Part shown: in pieces, positions 1-6,577 of the stretch | Position numbering within the stretch: the stretch's first letter is position 1 | Layout of the letters: each line of letters starts with the position of its first letter | NCBI GenBank assembly: GCA_900756035.1 | Contig: CAAEIR010000294.1 | Location: 1-9,627 of the forward strand | Source: an uncultured Anaerostipes sp. | Lineage (GTDB): Bacteria; Bacillota; Clostridia; Lachnospirales; Lachnospiraceae | Direction of reading: 5' to 3' | DNA: 9,627 nt | The notes under the pieces: model-generated | The model's database searches: none | Told to the model about the DNA's origin: nothing | Seen by the model: only the letters and a program-made list of their open reading frames with translations | Made by a program: the position numbers and the translations under genes

Positions 1-97
1 AGATGTTCTTAATATATTGTACCACATATAATCCTACACCACTCCCTTTTTTATTTCTTGACTCATCACATCGTTAAAATTACTCAAAAATTTCTGC

Positions 98-140
98 TTC
101 CTCTTGTTTTTCCTCTTATTTTTATTTCCTCTTATTTTTT
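98..140 (+). repeat. Three TTCCTCTT repeats in a pyrimidine-rich leader region
   Basis: Three copies of TTCCTCTT followed by (G/A)TTT start at about 98, 110 and 126, upstream of the truA promoter. Each TTCCTCTT is the exact reverse complement of AAGAGGAA, the Shine-Dalgarno region of truA at 201-208. The copies lie upstream of the predicted truA start site, so they would share an mRNA with that site only in a longer read-through transcript. Low-complexity sequence is the simple alternative explanation. Confidence 0.5.
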
Positions 141-141
141 G

Positions 142-170
142 TTGCAGACCTATGGACTACATGCTATAGT
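142..170 (+). promoter_or_regulatory. Predicted sigma-A promoter of truA
   Basis: The -35 TTGCAG (142-147) and -10 TATAGT (165-170) are separated by exactly 17 bp, and the -10 is preceded by TGC, an extended -10. Transcription would start near 177 and leave a leader of about 45 nt before the truA ATG. Confidence 0.7.
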
Positions 171-222
171 AATGCCGATGAAACATCGATTTATGTAAAA
201 AAGAGGAAGGATATCAGATTTT

Positions 223-969
223 ATGAAGCGAAACATTCGATTACTAATAGAATATGACGGCACCCGCTATCAAGGCTGGCAGCGTCTGGGCGGAGATTCC
301 AATACTACAACAATACAAGGTAAAATTGAGTCTGTCCTCTGTGAAATGACCGGCGAACCAGTCAAAATTACAGGTTCCGGACGAACAGATGCAGGCGTTC
401 ATGCTTTAGGACAGGTGGCTAATTTTCATACGGACAGCACACTTTCCTGTTATGAAATCCAAAAATATCTTACCCGATATCTCCCATCCGATATTGGTAT
501 TCTTGCTGTATCCGAAGCCGGAGAACGATTTCACAGCCGCCTGAATGCCAAAAAAAAGACTTATCTTTATCGGATTTCTCTTCCCGGCGTTCCAAATGTT
601 TTTCAGCGGAAATATCTATGGTATTTTCCCGAAGCACTAGATATTGATAAAATGCGGACTGCAGCCTCTCTGCTTCTTGGAGTTCATGATTTCAAGGGAT
701 TTTCTTCTGTTAAGAAGACAAAAAAATCTACGGTACGTGAAATCTACGATATATCAATTTATAAAACTTCTTCTGAAATCCGCATTTCTTATACGGGGAA
801 TGGATTCCTTCATAATATGGTCCGGATTCTTACGGGAACTCTGGTGGAAATCGGATGCCAAAAAATGAAACCGGATGATATCCTAAAAGTTTTTGAGACA
901 CAAAAAAGAGAAGATGCAGGAATGACTGCACCTCCTCAGGGATTATTTCTTACAGATGTGAATTATTAA
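223..969 (+). CDS. truA: tRNA pseudouridine synthase A (TruA)
   Basis: The 248-aa product is the expected size for TruA, which converts uridines 38-40 of the tRNA anticodon stem-loop to pseudouridine in the cytoplasm. The N-terminus has the family pattern YDGTRYQGWQ (residues 11-20). The catalytic motif GRTDAGVHA lies at about residues 53-61, with Asp56 as the predicted nucleophile. The C-terminal half carries the usual GxGFLHNMVR segment. The ATG is preceded by GAGGAAGG at 203-210, a good ribosome site with a slightly long 12-nt spacing, and a promoter lies just upstream. In many Firmicutes truA sits in the ecf/ribosomal protein cluster. Here it stands alone and converges on trpS, so it may be one of two truA paralogues. 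That last point is inference. Confidence 0.96.
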   Translation: MKRNIRLLIEYDGTRYQGWQRLGGDSNTTTIQGKIESVLCEMTGEPVKITGSGRTDAGVHALGQVANFHTDSTLSCYEIQKYLTRYLPSDIGILAVSEAGERFHSRLNAKKKTYLYRISLPGVPNVFQRKYLWYFPEALDIDKMRTAASLLLGVHDFKGFSSVKKTKKSTVREIYDISIYKTSSEIRISYTGNGFLHNMVRILTGTLVEIGCQKMKPDDILKVFETQKREDAGMTAPPQGLFLTDVNY

Positions 970-974
970 AAATC

Positions 975-2036
975 TTATTTTAACAGGTTATCATTGTCGA
1001 AATAGTCAATCAACATGGCATGGCGGACATCCTGAAGTGTCTGTCCTGCCTTTTCTCTTGCTGTTTTACTTCCCTCTTTCAAAATCTCATAAACTTCCGG
1101 AAGTCTCTGTTCCCACATCTTTCTGCGCTCTCTGATCGGACGAAGTTCTTCCTGAATGACATTATTTAAGAACTTCTTGACTTTCACGTCTCCAAGTCCT
1201 CCGCGCTGATAATGTGCTTTCAGTTCATCCAGACCGCTATATTCCGGTAAAAACTCTTCAAAATATTCCGGTTTACAAAATGCATCCAGATAAATGAAAA
1301 CAGGGTTTCCTTCTACTTTTCCAGGATCCTGCACCCGTAAATGGTTCGGATCTGTAAACATTGACATAACTTTTTTCTTAATATCAGCTTCTTCATCTGA
1401 TAAATAAATACAGTTTCCAATGGATTTGCTCATCTTCGCCTTTCCGTCAATTCCCGGCAGTCTCAGACATGCCTCGTTATCCGGAAGAATAATCTGTGGA
1501 TCAATCAGAGTTTCTCCATATACAGAATTGAATTTATGCACAATCTCTTTGCACTGCTCCAACATCGGAAGCTGATCTTCCCCTACTGGAACTGCCGTTG
1601 CACCAAATGCCGTAATATCTGCTGCCTGGCTGATTGGATAACAAAAGAATCCTACCGGAATACTCGTCTCAAATCCACGCATCTTAATCTCAGATTTCAC
1701 TGTCGGATTTCTCTGCACACGAGATATTGTAACCAGATTCATATAATAAAATGTTAATTCTGTTAATTCCGGAACCATAGACTGAATGAAAATTGTACTC
1801 TTTTGCGGGTCTAAACCACAAGCAAGGTAATCCAGTGCTACCTGCATAATATTCTGACGAACTTTTTCCGGATGTTCCGCATTGTCTGTCAGTGCCTGGG
1901 CATCTGCAATCATAATATAAATCTCATCGTATTTATTGGAATTCTGCAGTTTTACTCTTTCTTTCAATGACCCTACATAATGTCCTACATGTAAACGGCC
2001 GGTAGGACGGTCTCCTGTTAAAATTACCTGTTTCAT
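975..2036 (-). CDS. trpS: Tryptophan--tRNA ligase (TrpRS)
   Basis: The protein charges tRNA-Trp with tryptophan using ATP, in the cytoplasm, as a class I synthetase. The N-terminus ILTGDRPTGRLHVGH contains the HIGH-type signature HVGH (residues 16-19). The KMSKS loop is exact at residues 201-205, within GIDGKAKMSKS. The length of 353 aa fits the longer TrpRS type of Clostridia and streptococci. I place the start at the ATG at 2036: AAAGGAG lies just upstream with normal spacing, and an in-frame upstream TTG at 2054 would put that ribosome site inside the coding region. The stop is 5 bp from the truA stop in a tail-to-tail arrangement with no terminator hairpin between them, so the two transcripts probably overlap at their 3' ends. 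It has its own promoter (2096-2124). No T-box leader is visible. Confidence 0.97.
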   Translation of the reverse strand: MKQVILTGDRPTGRLHVGHYVGSLKERVKLQNSNKYDEIYIMIADAQALTDNAEHPEKVRQNIMQVALDYLACGLDPQKSTIFIQSMVPELTELTFYYMNLVTISRVQRNPTVKSEIKMRGFETSIPVGFFCYPISQAADITAFGATAVPVGEDQLPMLEQCKEIVHKFNSVYGETLIDPQIILPDNEACLRLPGIDGKAKMSKSIGNCIYLSDEEADIKKKVMSMFTDPNHLRVQDPGKVEGNPVFIYLDAFCKPEYFEEFLPEYSGLDELKAHYQRGGLGDVKVKKFLNNVIQEELRPIRERRKMWEQRLPEVYEILKEGSKTAREKAGQTLQDVRHAMLIDYFDNDNLLK

Positions 2037-2070
2037 CGTTCTCTCCTTTTTCAAGCTTTTGGCACTGATT

Positions 2071-2103
2071 CTTACAATCGATACCTCTGCTCTTTATTGT
2101 AAG
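2071..2103 (-). promoter_or_regulatory. Inverted repeat over the trpS -10 and start site
   Basis: A perfect 8-bp inverted repeat, CTTACAAT and ATTGTAAG, occupies 2096-2103 and 2071-2078 with a 17-bp centre. One arm contains the predicted trpS -10 box and the other lies about 10-20 nt downstream of the start site. A repressor operator or a 5'-end hairpin are possible roles. The sequence does not decide between them. Confidence 0.4.
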
Positions 2104-2124
2104 TTTAAATCCTTCCAGTGTCAA
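2096..2124 (-). promoter_or_regulatory. Predicted sigma-A promoter of trpS
   Basis: On the - strand, a perfect -35 TTGACA (2124-2119) is followed after 17 bp by TACAAT (2101-2096), five of six consensus bases. The start site would be near 2089, giving a leader of about 50 nt. The promoter lies in the 138-bp gap between the MATE gene and trpS, so trpS need not depend on transcription from upstream. Confidence 0.8.
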
Positions 2125-2174
2125 TCCCTTCCTGCGTTGTGTGGCACCGACCTCTTGAAGATTTCCCGTTCCGT

Positions 2175-3554
2175 TTACATTTCCCTTGTTACATCTCTTA
2201 ACCATCGAAAACTTCGATACCGAATCGCTGTAATCGGAATCTTTATCAACTCATCACTCATCAATAAAACATAAACTGCCGGAACACTCCAATGAAACAA
2301 AAATGCTGCCAGTGCTCCAAAGAGGATCGAACATCCCCACATGGAACAAATATCCATAATCAATCCGAACTTCGTGTCGCCTCCGGATCGAAAGACTCCC
2401 ACTACCATTGTTGTATTAAAGGACTGCGCAACCACAAAGTATGACATCACCAGAAACATCATTCGCAGATAATATTTTGCCGTTGGGGTCAAAGAAAGAA
2501 ATGTTGTCGCAATCGGCGAAACCAAAAGAATCAATAAACCTCCTGCAATCCCCATTATCACACTTAAAATAAGAAATCTTCTGGCATACGCTTTTGCGTA
2601 AGAGAGTTTCTTTTCTCCTATTGTTTTTCCAAGATAAATTGCAGTGGCACTTGCAAGTCCAAAGGATACCACCGTTGCCAGCTGTCTTGCTACCTGCGCA
2701 ACAGAATTGGCGGCAACTGCCGCACTTCCCATATGCCCCAGAATCGCTGTATTGGCAGAAGTTCCAAGTCCCCACATTACCTCATTCAAAACTACCGGCA
2801 GAGAATAGCGGAGGAAATCTTTTACCAAAATAGAATCCAGATGTATAAAATGTGTCATCTTGAATCTTACATCCCGATTGTAGATCTTTGCATATCCAAA
2901 CACAAGAAGCAGCTCCAAAAATCTTGAAATTAATGTAGCCAGTGCCGCTCCCTGAATACTCATAACCGGGAATCCAAATAGTCCGAAAATGAAAATCGCA
3001 TTTAATGTTACATTGCATAAAAAGGAAGCAAGGTATACGACAGTTGCCACAATCACACGCTCAATGCTGCGCATGACGTAAAGATAAACGTTTGTAATTC
3101 CCATGACAATATAGGAAAATCCTACAATTCTTAGGTATTTCACTCCCTCGGCAATAACCTGCGAATCATTGGTAAAGACTTTCATCAACAGTTCCGGAAC
3201 AAATAATGCTGCCACGGTAAATACCGCTGTCACCATCACTGCTGAACGGATTCCGAGCGCTAAAATCTTTTCTATGGTTTGCTTATCGCCTTTTCCCCAA
3301 TATTGCGCTGTCAGTACAGTAGCTCCTGAAGTTAATCCAAACAGGAACAGAACCATAATATATTGAATCTGCCCTGCAAGAGATGCCCCGGATAATACGG
3401 TCTCACTGACCTTTCCAAGCATGACAACATCTGCTGCCGTCACTCCCACATTGATTAAATTTTGAAGTGCCATCGGTACCACAAGCGCAAAGATTGTTTT
3501 ATAAAATCCCTTCCAGTCAATCTCCAACTCTTTATCTTTTTGCCTCAATAACAT
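2175..3554 (-). CDS. MATE family multidrug/toxin efflux transporter
   Basis: The 459-aa protein is almost entirely hydrophobic with regularly spaced membrane segments, matching the 12-helix, roughly 450-aa MATE fold. MATE transporters export cationic or aromatic compounds in exchange for Na+ or H+ across the cytoplasmic membrane. The N-terminal helix region with VPMALQNLINVGVTAADVVMLG resembles the conserved MATE first helix (PxxxxxLxxxxxxxxDxxMlG), and an equivalent segment beginning SLPVVLNEVMWGLG opens the second half, as expected from the internal two-fold repeat. The ATG at 3554 has GAGGGAG upstream with good spacing. The substrate cannot be predicted. A hairpin terminator sits only about 30 bp upstream of the start, so expression requires read-through, or a weak promoter that I could not identify. 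Confidence 0.93.
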   Translation of the reverse strand: MLLRQKDKELEIDWKGFYKTIFALVVPMALQNLINVGVTAADVVMLGKVSETVLSGASLAGQIQYIMVLFLFGLTSGATVLTAQYWGKGDKQTIEKILALGIRSAVMVTAVFTVAALFVPELLMKVFTNDSQVIAEGVKYLRIVGFSYIVMGITNVYLYVMRSIERVIVATVVYLASFLCNVTLNAIFIFGLFGFPVMSIQGAALATLISRFLELLLVFGYAKIYNRDVRFKMTHFIHLDSILVKDFLRYSLPVVLNEVMWGLGTSANTAILGHMGSAAVAANSVAQVARQLATVVSFGLASATAIYLGKTIGEKKLSYAKAYARRFLILSVIMGIAGGLLILLVSPIATTFLSLTPTAKYYLRMMFLVMSYFVVAQSFNTTMVVGVFRSGGDTKFGLIMDICSMWGCSILFGALAAFLFHWSVPAVYVLLMSDELIKIPITAIRYRSFRWLRDVTREM

Positions 3555-3578
3555 ATAAACTCCCTCTAAAATTCTAAT

Positions 3579-3636
3579 CAGAACAAAAAAAGAAACCGAA
3601 ATGCATCATCAAGCATCTCGGTCTTTTCGTGTTCTG
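3579..3636 (-). terminator. Rho-independent terminator or attenuator after the DUF6465-like gene
   Basis: On the - strand the arms ACCGAGATGC and GCATTTCGGT (within 3595-3622, one G-U pair) enclose an 8-nt loop and are followed by a T-rich tract ending in seven Ts. The + strand version would have an A-C mismatch, so it works better in the - direction. A further 7-bp inverted repeat, CAGAACA/TGTTCTG (3630-3636 and 3579-3585), encloses the whole hairpin. It terminates the DUF6465-like transcript and lies directly before the MATE ribosome site. Confidence 0.8.
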
Positions 3637-3669
3637 TCTCAAATTTTCATTTCCATCTGTATGTAAAAT

Positions 3670-3888
3670 TTACTGAATTGTCAATGCCTCTTCGTTGCTG
3701 ATCTCTTTTCCGTCTTTCGTTGCTGCAACATAGTATACACTTCCATCCTCTGGCTTGTAATAAATATTTAATTCGGAAATTGTGTTCATCTTAATACCTA
3801 ATGTCTTTAATTCTTCTTTTACAAGCTTTTCTGTATCTTTTACATCAACATCATGTTCCTGATACTGTACTTCGATTTTTGTTTTCAT
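3670..3888 (-). CDS. DUF6465-like small protein of unknown function
   Basis: A 72-aa soluble protein without signal peptide or membrane segment. The pattern (KTKIEVQYQ at the N-terminus, a central LNIYYKPEDGSVYYVA segment) resembles the DUF6465 family of small Lachnospiraceae proteins as I remember it. No biochemical role is known to me. The ATG at 3888 is chosen because AAAGGAAG lies just upstream. An in-frame GTG at 3903 would swallow that ribosome site. It has a strong promoter of its own at 3925-3953 and a terminator immediately downstream, so it is probably expressed as a well-transcribed single-gene unit. It may also receive read-through from the PAP2 gene, whose stop overlaps the promoter. 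Confidence 0.8.
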   Translation of the reverse strand: MKTKIEVQYQEHDVDVKDTEKLVKEELKTLGIKMNTISELNIYYKPEDGSVYYVAATKDGKEISNEEALTIQ

Positions 3889-3924
3889 AATTCTTCCTTT
3901 CACTTCAAATCGCCTACAGCGTTT

Positions 3925-3953
3925 ATTATATACTGTATTTCTTGAAGATTCAA
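3925..3953 (-). promoter_or_regulatory. Predicted sigma-A promoter of the DUF6465-like gene
   Basis: On the - strand TTGAAT (3953-3948) and a consensus TATAAT (3930-3925) are 17 bp apart. The -35 box overlaps the PAP2 stop codon at 3950-3952. Transcription would start near 3918, about 30 nt before the ATG. Confidence 0.75.
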
Positions 3954-4468
3954 CTTATAATCTTATTTTGTACAAAATAGCTCCCAATCATGCCCGAAAG
4001 AATTCCAATAACAATACCTCCCAACACATCTGTCGGATAATGAACATATAGATAAAGTCTTGAAACTGCAATAAGGATTGCCAGAACCAGTGCAATTTTC
4101 CACAATTTCTTCTGTCCCGCCATATAAAGTGCCGTCACACTGGCAAAAGAAGCCGCCGTATGACCGGAAGGAAAAGAATAATCTTTCAGAGGACTGATTA
4201 ACAGCTGTACTGCCGTATTCACATCATACGGTCTTACTCTTGCCACAAGAGGCTTCATAATCCAATTACAGAGAACCATATCCACCACCAGAGCAAACAG
4301 CAGATACCATCCCGTTTTCCTTGTTTTCGGCACAAGCAGTAAGATCACCGTCAGTATAATCCATACGATTCCGGCATCTCCAAGCTTTGTTATTGCCATC
4401 ATTATGCGATCTAAAACAGGATTGTGTATTGTCTGTATAAAATTTAAAATTTCTATCTCAATCCCCAT
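3950..4468 (-). CDS. PAP2-family phosphatase, membrane protein
   Basis: The 172-aa protein has all three signatures of the PAP2/type 2 lipid phosphatase superfamily: K72-x6-R79-P80, PSGH at residues 100-103, and SR (136-137) with H143 and D147 in the pattern SRxxxxxHxxxD. The conserved His residues form the phosphohistidine site, with the active site expected on the outer face of the membrane. Several hydrophobic segments (about 33-47, 53-69, 104-117, 124-138, 148-166) fit a multi-pass membrane enzyme. Likely substrates are undecaprenyl pyrophosphate or a phospholipid phosphate, but the sequence alone does not decide. The ATG has a weak upstream purine run (GAGGTAGAGAAAG). The terminator of the preceding ASST gene lies about 30 bp upstream, leaving the promoter unclear: TATATT at 4494-4499 is a possible -10 with no good -35. 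Confidence 0.93.
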   Translation of the reverse strand: MGIEIEILNFIQTIHNPVLDRIMMAITKLGDAGIVWIILTVILLLVPKTRKTGWYLLFALVVDMVLCNWIMKPLVARVRPYDVNTAVQLLISPLKDYSFPSGHTAASFASVTALYMAGQKKLWKIALVLAILIAVSRLYLYVHYPTDVLGGIVIGILSGMIGSYFVQNKIIS

Positions 4469-4498
4469 AATCTTTCTCTACCTCGTATTTCTAAATAT

Positions 4499-4530
4499 AA
4501 AAGGACTGATTTCGTAAAATCAGCCCTTTT
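4499..4530 (-). terminator. Terminator of the ASST gene
   Basis: On the - strand AAAAGGGCTGATTT pairs with AAATCAGTCCTTTT (one G-U pair) around a 4-nt loop, giving a 14-bp stem ending in a short T run. It lies just after the stop of the 566-aa gene and before the PAP2 start. Confidence 0.75.
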
Positions 4531-4539
4531 CTTACATTC

Positions 4540-6240
4540 TTAACGGAAATAGAACCCTTCAAAATCATATTTTAAAACACGATAGCTAAACTGTTTTGCA
4601 TCATATTCAAAACTCTTAATAAGATTTCCATCTCCATCATATTCACCGAAAATTTTGCTGCGTCCACTGCTGTAAGGGATATTTCCACACATATGCTGAA
4701 CACTACTTACAATACTGGAATATGGAAGTTTAAACTCCTGTGCCAGAGTATAAGTTCCGGCTTTCTCATCTACCAGATATTTGGAATAGTAAGATGTTCC
4801 TGTTTTTGGATTTGCAGATGGAGATAAATCTTTGTAAGAACTCCAGTCAAAATCCGGGAATGCTGTAACTCTTCCGTAATTATTGTTGAATGTATAGACA
4901 TAGTACTGTCCTTCCGGAAGTGAATCATCCTTTTCAATCGTAACTGTATGCTGTCCGGCAAGGGCAACCAAATCCCCTTTGCGTTTTAACAGCTTATCTT
5001 CATATCCACTTCCTTCATACAGAGTTCCGTAATGAATAATATAATCTAACTCCGGCTTCTCGTAAATATTGCTGACTTTGATCAGGGAACTCTGTTCTCT
5101 GCTGCTCAAAATCAGAGAGTCATCATCCACAAAGTCAAAAGAATTCACATGAATCCAGTCAAGATCTGTCGTTCCTGAATAGTTCAATCCTCCATTTTCT
5201 TCCTGTGTCGCAACTTTTTTAATATTCGGAAGAATATCTTCTGTATCAACAAGTGATTCTACTTTCCCTGTTTTTATATCTACTGTAATAATGCTGTCTT
5301 CGATTGTATCTTTACTCTTATCATTTACCAGACATAAAATCTTATTTGTATTTTTATCATACATGAAATCATGATGCAGCTCATAATTTCCAAGTCCCAT
5401 AGTCTTTGTTACCTTTCCAAGCCGGTTTACAAAGGCAATATGATTGATATCGTAAGAATACACCATCTCGTCATTGATAAACAGCAGTCTGTCTGTTTTA
5501 TAGTCATTCAAAGGAATTCGACCACGGCAGACTCCGTTGTTATCCCACAAGAATACATTCGCATCTACAGCTTTTCCATTATCCTGCAAAGCTCCCTGAT
5601 CTCTTCCCATCATTGCAAACAAACCGTCTGTCATCTCAACTTTGCTTTCTCCTGTATTTACTTTTTTCATTTCAGGAATTGTTGCATCTTCCTGTGTTGT
5701 CACATAAAAATAAGTGTCACTGACCGCACGATCTTCTTTATCAAAGAACTGCACCGTTACTTTATTTTTTGCATTCGGCACTAATCCGATAATCTGATAT
5801 TCATGCTCTTTTACATATTTATCTCCGGACATGGTTTTTAACGTATGTTTATATGCCACCGCATCCTTATCTTCAGCTTCCACTGTTACAACAGCATAAG
5901 TCAGCTGATCTGTTTTTGCATAATAATAGAGAGATGTACTGTTCGTTCCATACAAATTCTCTATGATCAAAGGACTTTCATCTGTGTAATCCTTTTTGCT
6001 TTTGAGCTCTTTCAGCCTGTTGTCACTTTCCTTCTGGTATGCTGATGTATAAATGTCCTTTTGTTTATGCATTACTTTCTGAACATCTGCTTTAATTTCT
6101 GTTGCTCTAATATCCTGGAATACAGACCATCGGGAATATCCGTAATAAATAGCTGCCGCTGCTGCAATGATAACCACGACAACCAGAGCTATCACAATGT
6201 CCTTTTTCCCTTTCTTTCCTGTTTGGTTTGAATTTTCCAT
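4540..6240 (-). CDS. Membrane-anchored aryl-sulfate sulfotransferase (ASST family)
   Basis: ASST moves a sulfuryl group from one phenolic sulfate ester to another phenol without PAPS. In the 566-aa product, a basic N-terminus and one hydrophobic helix (about residues 14-33, Val/Ile/Ala-rich) anchor the protein with the bulk outside. A beta-rich N-terminal domain follows (about 90-185), then the propeller-like catalytic region. Residues that match the active-site set known for E. coli AssT occur in the right order: HHDF (His289/290), DWIHVNSF (His364), SSREQSSL (Arg381) and GQHT (His431, the predicted sulfated nucleophile). I place the start at the ATG at 6240, because AAGGAGG lies just upstream and would fall inside the coding region if the ATG at 6255 were used. 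The natural substrates are unknown. A terminator follows. Confidence 0.85.
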   Translation of the reverse strand: MENSNQTGKKGKKDIVIALVVVVIIAAAAAIYYGYSRWSVFQDIRATEIKADVQKVMHKQKDIYTSAYQKESDNRLKELKSKKDYTDESPLIIENLYGTNSTSLYYYAKTDQLTYAVVTVEAEDKDAVAYKHTLKTMSGDKYVKEHEYQIIGLVPNAKNKVTVQFFDKEDRAVSDTYFYVTTQEDATIPEMKKVNTGESKVEMTDGLFAMMGRDQGALQDNGKAVDANVFLWDNNGVCRGRIPLNDYKTDRLLFINDEMVYSYDINHIAFVNRLGKVTKTMGLGNYELHHDFMYDKNTNKILCLVNDKSKDTIEDSIITVDIKTGKVESLVDTEDILPNIKKVATQEENGGLNYSGTTDLDWIHVNSFDFVDDDSLILSSREQSSLIKVSNIYEKPELDYIIHYGTLYEGSGYEDKLLKRKGDLVALAGQHTVTIEKDDSLPEGQYYVYTFNNNYGRVTAFPDFDWSSYKDLSPSANPKTGTSYYSKYLVDEKAGTYTLAQEFKLPYSSIVSSVQHMCGNIPYSSGRSKIFGEYDGDGNLIKSFEYDAKQFSYRVLKYDFEGFYFR

Positions 6241-6318
6241 ATTTTCCTCCTTCATAGTATGTTTGTAATAATTTTTTCACATTTTCTTAATAAGCACAAC
6301 ATATATTTTAATTTAAAC

Positions 6319-6348
6319 TGTGAATTTTTTGTGAACAATCTAATTATA
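6319..6348 (-). promoter_or_regulatory. Possible ASST promoter region with TTCACA direct repeats
   Basis: On the - strand a consensus TATAAT (6348-6343) lies about 100 nt before the ASST start, but no good -35 is found 16-18 bp upstream, where the terminator hairpin sits. Just downstream, TTCACA occurs twice in direct orientation (6335-6330 and 6324-6319) with 5 bp between copies, an 11-bp period close to one helical turn. The spacing resembles response-regulator boxes such as those of PhoP in Bacillus. The regulator is not identifiable here. Confidence 0.35.
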
Positions 6349-6354
6349 GAACAG

Positions 6355-6391
6355 AAAAAAAGACCTAAAACCTGAAGTTTTAAGCCTTTTT
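6355..6391 (-). terminator. Strong rho-independent terminator on the - strand
   Basis: On the - strand AAAAAGGCTTAAAAC and GTTTTAGGTCTTTTT form an uninterrupted 15-bp stem with two G-U pairs and a 5-nt TTCAG loop, ending in seven Ts. The + strand copy would have A-C mismatches in the corresponding places, so the - direction is favoured. It would end transcription coming from the right-hand operon or from the short ORF at 6414-6464. Confidence 0.8.
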
Positions 6392-6413
6392 CTTACATTC
6401 ACATTTAAACTTT

Positions 6414-6464
6414 TTAGAACTTACCTGCCTTAGCAGCTTCCTCGATGGAAGCAGTAACCCACAT
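6414..6464 (-). pseudogene. 16-codon ORF, possible 3' remnant of a lost gene
   Basis: On the - strand the frame reads MWVTASIEEAAKAGKF and then TAA, about 20 bp before the strong terminator. The residues look like the amphipathic C-terminal tail of a real protein (EEAAKAGKF). There is no ribosome site before the ATG, and the open frame extends only 10 codons further upstream to a TAG. A gene 3' end cut off by the insertion or deletion that placed the right-hand operon here would explain this. Chance cannot be excluded, and I could not identify a parent gene. Confidence 0.25.
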
Positions 6465-6487
6465 ATTTATGTCGTTTAAACACTTCT

Positions 6488-6509
6488 GTGTTAGCTACGT
6501 GTTAGTTAC
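6488..6509 (+). repeat. Two tandem 11-bp direct repeats
   Basis: GTGTTAGCTAC (6488-6498) is followed immediately by GTGTTAGTTAC (6499-6509), 10 of 11 bases identical. They lie in the gap between the HTH gene and the strong terminator. A protein-binding site is possible, for example a recombinase arm-type or excisionase site given the neighbouring HTH gene. There is no direct evidence for that. Confidence 0.55.
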
Positions 6510-6553
6510 GCACATTACCTTTTACGCACTCATAAATATTTAATGAAATATCC

Positions 6554-6577
6554 ATAGAATATGTATACATATTCTAT
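6554..6577. repeat. Perfect 24-bp palindrome after the HTH gene
   Basis: The half-site ATAGAATATGTA is followed directly by its exact reverse complement, giving 24 bp of perfect dyad symmetry centred between 6565 and 6566. It begins 23 bp beyond the HTH stop codon. No T tract follows on either strand, so it is not a normal intrinsic terminator. An operator for a dimeric DNA-binding protein or an element-end site are the plausible roles. Confidence 0.6.

Noticed and set aside
1..27. Open frame on the - strand beginning ATG TGG TAC at 27 and running off the left edge
   Set aside because: Only nine codons are inside the window and ribosome-site spacing is poor, so it cannot be called a gene.
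2037..2054. Upstream in-frame TTG start for trpS (and similarly GTG at 3903 and ATG at 6255 for two other genes)
   Set aside because: In each case the Shine-Dalgarno site of the downstream ATG would be inside the coding region, and the downstream ATG begins the conserved or expected N-terminus.
2120..2160. Degenerate T-box-like sequence (GGTCGGTGCCACAC on the - strand) between the MATE gene and trpS
   Set aside because: It matches the T-box consensus poorly, is not followed by a terminator with a T tract, and lies upstream of the clear trpS promoter, so it would not be in the main trpS transcript.
5371..5784. 137-codon open frame on the + strand inside the sulfotransferase gene
   Set aside because: It is antisense to a well-supported gene, has no ribosome site, and its residue composition is that of an antisense shadow.
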